Assembly: GCA_030044775.1 (NCBI GenBank)
Contig: JASICF010000316.1
Location: 1 to 10,004, forward strand
Reading direction: 5' to 3'
Source of the DNA: Candidatus Sulfotelmatobacter sp.
Lineage (GTDB): Bacteria > Acidobacteriota > Terriglobia > Terriglobales > Acidobacteriaceae
Length of the DNA: 10,004 nt
The position numbers and the translations under genes are program-made. This document shows positions 6,954 through 10,004 of this stretch, piece by piece. Positions within the stretch are counted from its first letter, which is position 1, and each line of letters begins with the position of its first letter. Under the pieces are notes generated by a model. It did not search any database. It was given only the letters and a program-made list of their open reading frames with translations, and was not told the origin of the DNA.

Positions 6954-7535
6954 CTATGCGCTTTGATAATGCTGCCAGCGCGCCGCGATTCCCGCTGCCA
7001 TCATCACCTTGATTATTTCCGCAAAAACGAACCAGTAAAAGCCCCAGCGGATTGCTTGCGCCATTGAATGCGTGAGAATTGCAAGCCATCCCAGACCCGA
7101 TGCGAAGAGCAGAACCTCGCTGACCAATGCTGCCGCAACCGCGCGAGCGAAATTCCTGCGGCCGCTTTCCATGACGTATCCGGCAAGCCACGCGACGAAC
7201 GGATACGCCAGCAAGAATCCGCCGGTCGCTCCCAACAACTGCGCAATGCCTCCTGCGCCCGTAGGGTTAAAGACAGGCATTCCCACTGCGCCTTCTGCCA
7301 AATAGAGCGCGAGCGCCGCAAATCCGCGCCGGCTGCCCAACAAGAGACCGACCAGCAGCACTCCTAAATTCTGCACCGTCAGCGGCACAGGCGTGAACGG
7401 GAGAGGAATCGTGATCCGCGCGCACAACGCTACAAATAAGCTTCCTCCCACGACCAGGGCAGCTTGACGCGCGGACTCAGATAACAAAGTGTGCTCTCGA
7501 AAACCAGGGCTGCCTTCAATTGCCAGCTTTTTCAT
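6954..7535 (-). CDS. bioY: Biotin transporter BioY
   Basis: A 193-residue integral membrane protein, the substrate-binding S component of ECF-type biotin transporters. The family signature IPLPFTPVPLTVQNLGVLLVG (43-63) and the adjoining LLLGSRRGFAALALYLAEGAVGMPVF (64-89) are well conserved, followed by GATGGFLLAYPFVAWLAG (102-119). About six membrane helices are expected and are visible as hydrophobic blocks. The last helix has FAEIIKVMMAA (171-181) where BioY proteins usually show a G-D-x-x-K type motif: Glu173 replaces the common Asp and the Lys176 is kept. No EcfA or EcfT genes are adjacent, so it works either alone or with a shared energising module encoded elsewhere. The ATG start has GGAG at 7544-7547. 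I saw no BirA-type or other clear operator upstream. It follows the small membrane protein gene by 33 bp. Confidence 0.93.
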   Translation of the reverse strand: MKKLAIEGSPGFREHTLLSESARQAALVVGGSLFVALCARITIPLPFTPVPLTVQNLGVLLVGLLLGSRRGFAALALYLAEGAVGMPVFNPTGAGGIAQLLGATGGFLLAYPFVAWLAGYVMESGRRNFARAVAAALVSEVLLFASGLGWLAILTHSMAQAIRWGFYWFVFAEIIKVMMAAGIAARWQHYQSA

Positions 7536-7568
7536 GCAGGATTCTCCAACCTCGGTGCGACCATCCTC

Positions 7569-7730
7569 TTAGATGCGATCCGCCTGCCGCTCAGGTTCGA
7601 CTTCGCTCGAAGCTTCTTCCCGTGCGGCATGGGTGCTCTGCAGGTGATGTCGCAAGCGAATATATAGAGCAATGGCAACGCACACGATCACCAGGGTACT
7701 CACACCCAGGATCACGAACCACCAGATCAT
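7569..7730 (-). CDS. small single-pass membrane protein (hypothetical)
   Basis: A 53-residue reading frame on the minus strand, ATG at 7728-7730 to TAA at 7569-7571. It starts MIWWFVILGVSTLVIVCVAI and continues ALYIRLRHHL, giving one strong membrane helix (about residues 2-24) followed by positive residues and then an acidic, polar tail (EEASSEVEPERQADRI). The helix-then-basic pattern fits a type III or N-out anchor with a cytoplasmic tail. The same strand and the 33-bp gap to bioY suggest co-transcription. Weak points: no clear ribosome binding site precedes the ATG. The frame is also open upstream to a TAG at 7776-7778, so an earlier start (for example GTG at 7734-7736) is possible. I do not recognise the family, and a chance hydrophobic frame cannot be excluded. 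Confidence 0.55.
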   Translation of the reverse strand: MIWWFVILGVSTLVIVCVAIALYIRLRHHLQSTHAAREEASSEVEPERQADRI

Positions 7731-7804
7731 GCGCACGACGAAGTAGCATAACAGATGCGCTTGCAGCTGAAGCCGCTAAATCGTGCGCGAGAGTGGCAGT
7801 TTCT

Positions 7805-8263
7805 CTAATTTTTGCCGGGAGCCATTCTTTCGCGCATGGTTTCGACCCGCTTGAGCATGAACTTGAGTCGTTCGCGCCCGAACTTCGTGCTGTTGATTAC
7901 TTTTTCAATGGCGCTGAACATATGGGGATCGCCAGCTTTCTCTCGCAGTTCTTTCAGGAAGGGATGCACCTTCGCATAAACAATAAACATCTCTCCGCTT
8001 ACGGACGGCTGCAGAAACAGGTCCACATTGAGCGCGCCTTGCAACACGAACGATGCGGCCATGCTCCAATATCCGCTCACCTGCCGCAACCAGTTGTTCT
8101 CCTGCGATCCCATGGTGAACGCGACCTTCATGAAATCATCGGCGCTGTTCGGCCAAAATGAGCTAACCCACCAGTTGCGCGCCTTGCGCATCTCCGCTTC
8201 GCGGCGCAGGTCATAAAGTTGCATGATCAGTTGAGCATCACCAGCAGTTGCTTTCTTGGGCAT
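7805..8263 (-). CDS. conserved hypothetical protein, 152 residues
   Basis: I do not recognise a named family. The product is mostly helical and soluble in appearance, rich in Met, Arg, Trp and Phe. It opens with an amphipathic, charged helix (AQLIMQLYDLRREAEMRKARNWW, 10-32), has an aromatic centre (NNWLRQVSGYWSMAASFVLQGALN, 56-79) that might be a buried helix, and ends in a basic helix (FGRERLKFMLKRVETMRERM, 128-147). No signal peptide, metal motif or catalytic motif is apparent. The start is well supported by a ribosome binding site that matches the 16S tail very closely. It sits 95 bp after topA on the same strand, separated by a repeat cluster, and may be transcribed with it. Codon use and GC match its neighbours, so it looks like a resident gene. 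Confidence 0.8.
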   Translation of the reverse strand: MPKKATAGDAQLIMQLYDLRREAEMRKARNWWVSSFWPNSADDFMKVAFTMGSQENNWLRQVSGYWSMAASFVLQGALNVDLFLQPSVSGEMFIVYAKVHPFLKELREKAGDPHMFSAIEKVINSTKFGRERLKFMLKRVETMRERMAPGKN

Positions 8264-8273
8264 GGATCACCTC
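8264..8273 (-). promoter_or_regulatory. strong ribosome binding site of the 152-residue gene
   Basis: GAGGTGATCC directly precedes the ATG at 8261-8263. Its GAGGTGAT core is complementary over eight bases to the usual 16S rRNA 3' tail. It is the strongest ribosome binding site in the window; it fixes this start and predicts high translation. Confidence 0.75.
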
Positions 8274-8279
8274 GGGAGA

Positions 8280-8350
8280 ATTGAGTGGATTGAGCCATTG
8301 AGCGATTGCAAAAGCCTGATCAAATCGCGCGATCACTCAATCGCCCAATC
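8280..8350. repeat. ATTGAG repeat and nested hairpin after topA
   Basis: Three direct ATTGAG copies (8280-8285, 8289-8294, 8297-8302) are followed by inverted CTCAAT (8336-8341). ATTGAGCGATTG (8297-8308) and CAATCGCCCAAT (8338-8349) form a 12-bp stem with one mismatch, a G-U pair when read as minus-strand RNA. The 29-base loop encloses the perfect palindrome ATCGCGCGAT (8324-8333). No run of T follows in either direction, so it is not a standard intrinsic terminator, but it fills most of the 95-bp gap between topA and the next gene. Confidence 0.7.
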
Positions 8351-8358
8351 TCAAAATG

Positions 8359-10004
8359 TTACGCAGTCGTCGCAGCTGCTTCCGGCGGCGGCGCAGGCCG
8401 CTCGTAATCGCATTCCTTATTCGGGCACGCGATCACCGGCCCGGCCTTCAGATTCTTCTCGACTAAGTACTCGCTGCCGCACTTCGGGCACTTTTCCGCG
8501 ATTGGCCTGTGCGCCGAAGTGAATTTGCACTTCGGATAATTGCCGCATCCATAAAACGTGTTGCCTTTACGGGCGCGCTTCTCGACCAACTCGCCGTCCT
8601 TGCATTCAGGGCACTTCACGCCAATAAAATTCTGCTTTACATATTTGCAGTCCGGATATCCGCTGCACGCCGTGAATTCTCCAAAGCGCCCGTGGCGGAT
8701 CATCATGTTTCGTCCGCATTTCGGGCAAGGCTCATCGAGCGGAATGTCGGGAACTTTCTTGCCCTGGTCCAGCCGCCGCGTCGTCTTACAATCCGGATAT
8801 CCCGTGCACGCCATGAACTGCCCGAAACGGCCGCGCTTCAGCACCATGACACGTCCGCAGTTCTCGCAATATTCTTCTTGCGCTCCGGTTTCCTGCACAT
8901 CGGCCGAATCCAAATCCGGCAGATTGATCGGGTTTTCTTTCGTGAACGTGCAGGTATTTGGATCGTCTTTATCGTAGGTGCTGCACGCGTAGAACGACCC
9001 GTGCTTGCCCCACTTGATCACCAGCGGCGCCCCACAGCGCTCGCACTTCTCGTCCGTGGGTTTCTCCATCCGCTTGATGTTCTCCATGTGCTTTTCGGCA
9101 TATTTGAGATCTTTCTGGAATTTCTTGTAGAACTCGGCGAGCGCGTCAGTCCACTTTTCCTTGCCCTCTTCGATTTCGTCGAGTTCCTCTTCCAGCCGCG
9201 CGGTGTATTGCACGTCGAAAATGTCGCGGAAATTTTCCACCAGCAGATCGGTCACGACCAATCCAATTTCCGTCGGAGTAAATTTTCCGCCGATTTTCTG
9301 CACGTATTGCCGTTCCTGAATCGTGCCCAGAATCGCGGCATACGTCGAAGGCCGGCCAATGCCGCGTTCCTCCAGCTCTTTCACCAGCGAGGCTTCGTTG
9401 TAACGCGGTGGAGGTTCCGTGAAATGCTGCTCCGGCTTCAACTCTTTCAACGTGAGTTTTTGTCCCGCTTCCAGCGCGGGCAGCTTATGTTTCAGTTCCT
9501 CGTCTTCTTCGTCTTTACCTTCCTTCGATTCTTCGTAAACTCTCAGGAAGCCGTCGAACTTCAGCACCGACCCGGTAACGCGGAACCAGAACGCGTCTGC
9601 GTTTTTCGTCTTCGCGTCAATGTCGACCGTCGTTTGATCGAACACCGCCGGATTGATCTGCGACGCGACAAACCGCTGCCAGATCAGCTTGTAAACCTTG
9701 AACTCATCTTCTTTTAAGTATTGCTTGATCTGGTCCGTATGCCGCATCGCCGAAGTCGGACGAATCGCCTCATGCGCCGCCTGCGCTTCCTTCTTCTCTT
9801 TATATGTATTTGGCGTTTCCGGCAGATATTGCGGGCCATACTCTCTGCCCACATACTCCCGCACTTCGGTAATCGCCTCGGGCGCGACTCGCGTCGAATC
9901 GGTACGCATATAAGTAACCAGGCCGACCAGGCCCTCTTCGCCCAGTTCCACGCCTTCGTACAACCGCTGCGCGATCATCATGGTGCGCTTCACGCTGAAG
10001 CGCA
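8359..10004 (-). CDS. topA: DNA topoisomerase I, C-terminal part (partial)
   Basis: Type IA topoisomerase that relaxes negative supercoils by cutting and resealing one DNA strand. The gene is cut by the right edge: codons stay in frame beyond the first possible GTG at 9991-9993, and the Toprim domain must lie outside. About 547 residues are visible. Numbered from that GTG, the active-site segment is LVTYMRTDSTRV (25-36), with Tyr28 forming the phosphotyrosine link. AAHEAIRPT (72-80) and GIGRPSTYAAI (211-221) are further core motifs. The C-terminus carries five four-cysteine zinc ribbons starting at about 317, 376, 423, 461 and 502, the second to fourth with the typical C-x-GYP-x-C or GNYPKC ends. 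It finishes with an Ala/Pro-rich tail. The zinc ribbons bind single-stranded DNA and in some bacteria RNA polymerase. It is the first gene of the minus-strand series. Confidence 0.96.
   Translation of the reverse strand, partial: RFSVKRTMMIAQRLYEGVELGEEGLVGLVTYMRTDSTRVAPEAITEVREYVGREYGPQYLPETPNTYKEKKEAQAAHEAIRPTSAMRHTDQIKQYLKEDEFKVYKLIWQRFVASQINPAVFDQTTVDIDAKTKNADAFWFRVTGSVLKFDGFLRVYEESKEGKDEEDEELKHKLPALEAGQKLTLKELKPEQHFTEPPPRYNEASLVKELEERGIGRPSTYAAILGTIQERQYVQKIGGKFTPTEIGLVVTDLLVENFRDIFDVQYTARLEEELDEIEEGKEKWTDALAEFYKKFQKDLKYAEKHMENIKRMEKPTDEKCERCGAPLVIKWGKHGSFYACSTYDKDDPNTCTFTKENPINLPDLDSADVQETGAQEEYCENCGRVMVLKRGRFGQFMACTGYPDCKTTRRLDQGKKVPDIPLDEPCPKCGRNMMIRHGRFGEFTACSGYPDCKYVKQNFIGVKCPECKDGELVEKRARKGNTFYGCGNYPKCKFTSAHRPIAEKCPKCGSEYLVEKNLKAGPVIACPNKECDYERPAPPPEAAATTA

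Noticed and set aside
7532..7564. Mini-frame M-V-A-P-R-L-E-N-P-A ending in an ATGA overlap with the bioY start, a possible leader peptide
   Set aside because: The only purine-rich sequence (GAGG) touches its ATG with no spacing, and bioY has its own GGAG site. Probably chance.
7536..7568. Search for a BirA or other biotin-responsive operator before bioY
   Set aside because: No inverted repeat of the BirA type (TTGTAAACC-like arms) is present between the small gene and bioY.
8509..9717. A 402-codon plus-strand open frame opposite topA
   Set aside because: It is fully antisense to topA, with low-complexity Phe/Leu/Arg composition that mirrors topA Glu/Lys codons; no family pattern or ribosome binding site.

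Overview
The window looks like ordinary chromosome from a member of the Acidobacteriota, possibly a subdivision 1 or Koribacter-like lineage. This is inferred from a moderately high GC content, an exported DUF1800/DUF1501 gene pair, a futalosine-pathway menaquinone gene, and a DNA topoisomerase I with a long C-terminal row of zinc ribbons. No database search was possible. There are no rRNA or tRNA genes, insertion sequences, CRISPR arrays or phage genes.

Nine minus-strand genes fill almost the whole window. In transcription order (right to left) they are: topA, entering from the right edge; a 152-residue protein of unknown function with a near-perfect ribosome binding site; a 53-residue single-pass membrane protein; bioY (biotin transporter); mqnD (menaquinone biosynthesis); a HAD-family phosphatase; a GAF-HD-GYP cyclic-dinucleotide phosphodiesterase; a Sec-exported DUF1800 protein; and a Tat-exported DUF1501 protein. 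The only plus-strand gene is the 3' end of an apparent DUF6338-like gene cut by the left edge. It converges on the DUF1501 gene with 19 bp between the stop codons.

Spacing suggests three blocks. The first is topA plus the 152-residue gene. The second is the small membrane gene, bioY, mqnD and the HAD gene, with gaps of 33, 37 and 25 bp. The third is DUF1800-DUF1501, a recurrent pair of exported proteins, which has its own 198-bp upstream region with a possible promoter and inverted repeats. The HD-GYP gene stands alone, 129 bp after the HAD gene, and is followed by a terminator-like hairpin. The second block does not form one pathway: biotin uptake and menaquinone synthesis are both cofactor supply, and the HAD substrate is unknown.

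I see no clear new biological system. The most unusual signals are small: a 14-bp tandem duplication covering the HAD start codon, a nested repeat and hairpin cluster after topA, an easily missed small membrane protein gene, and a recurring GGTTAC motif upstream of the DUF1800-DUF1501 pair.
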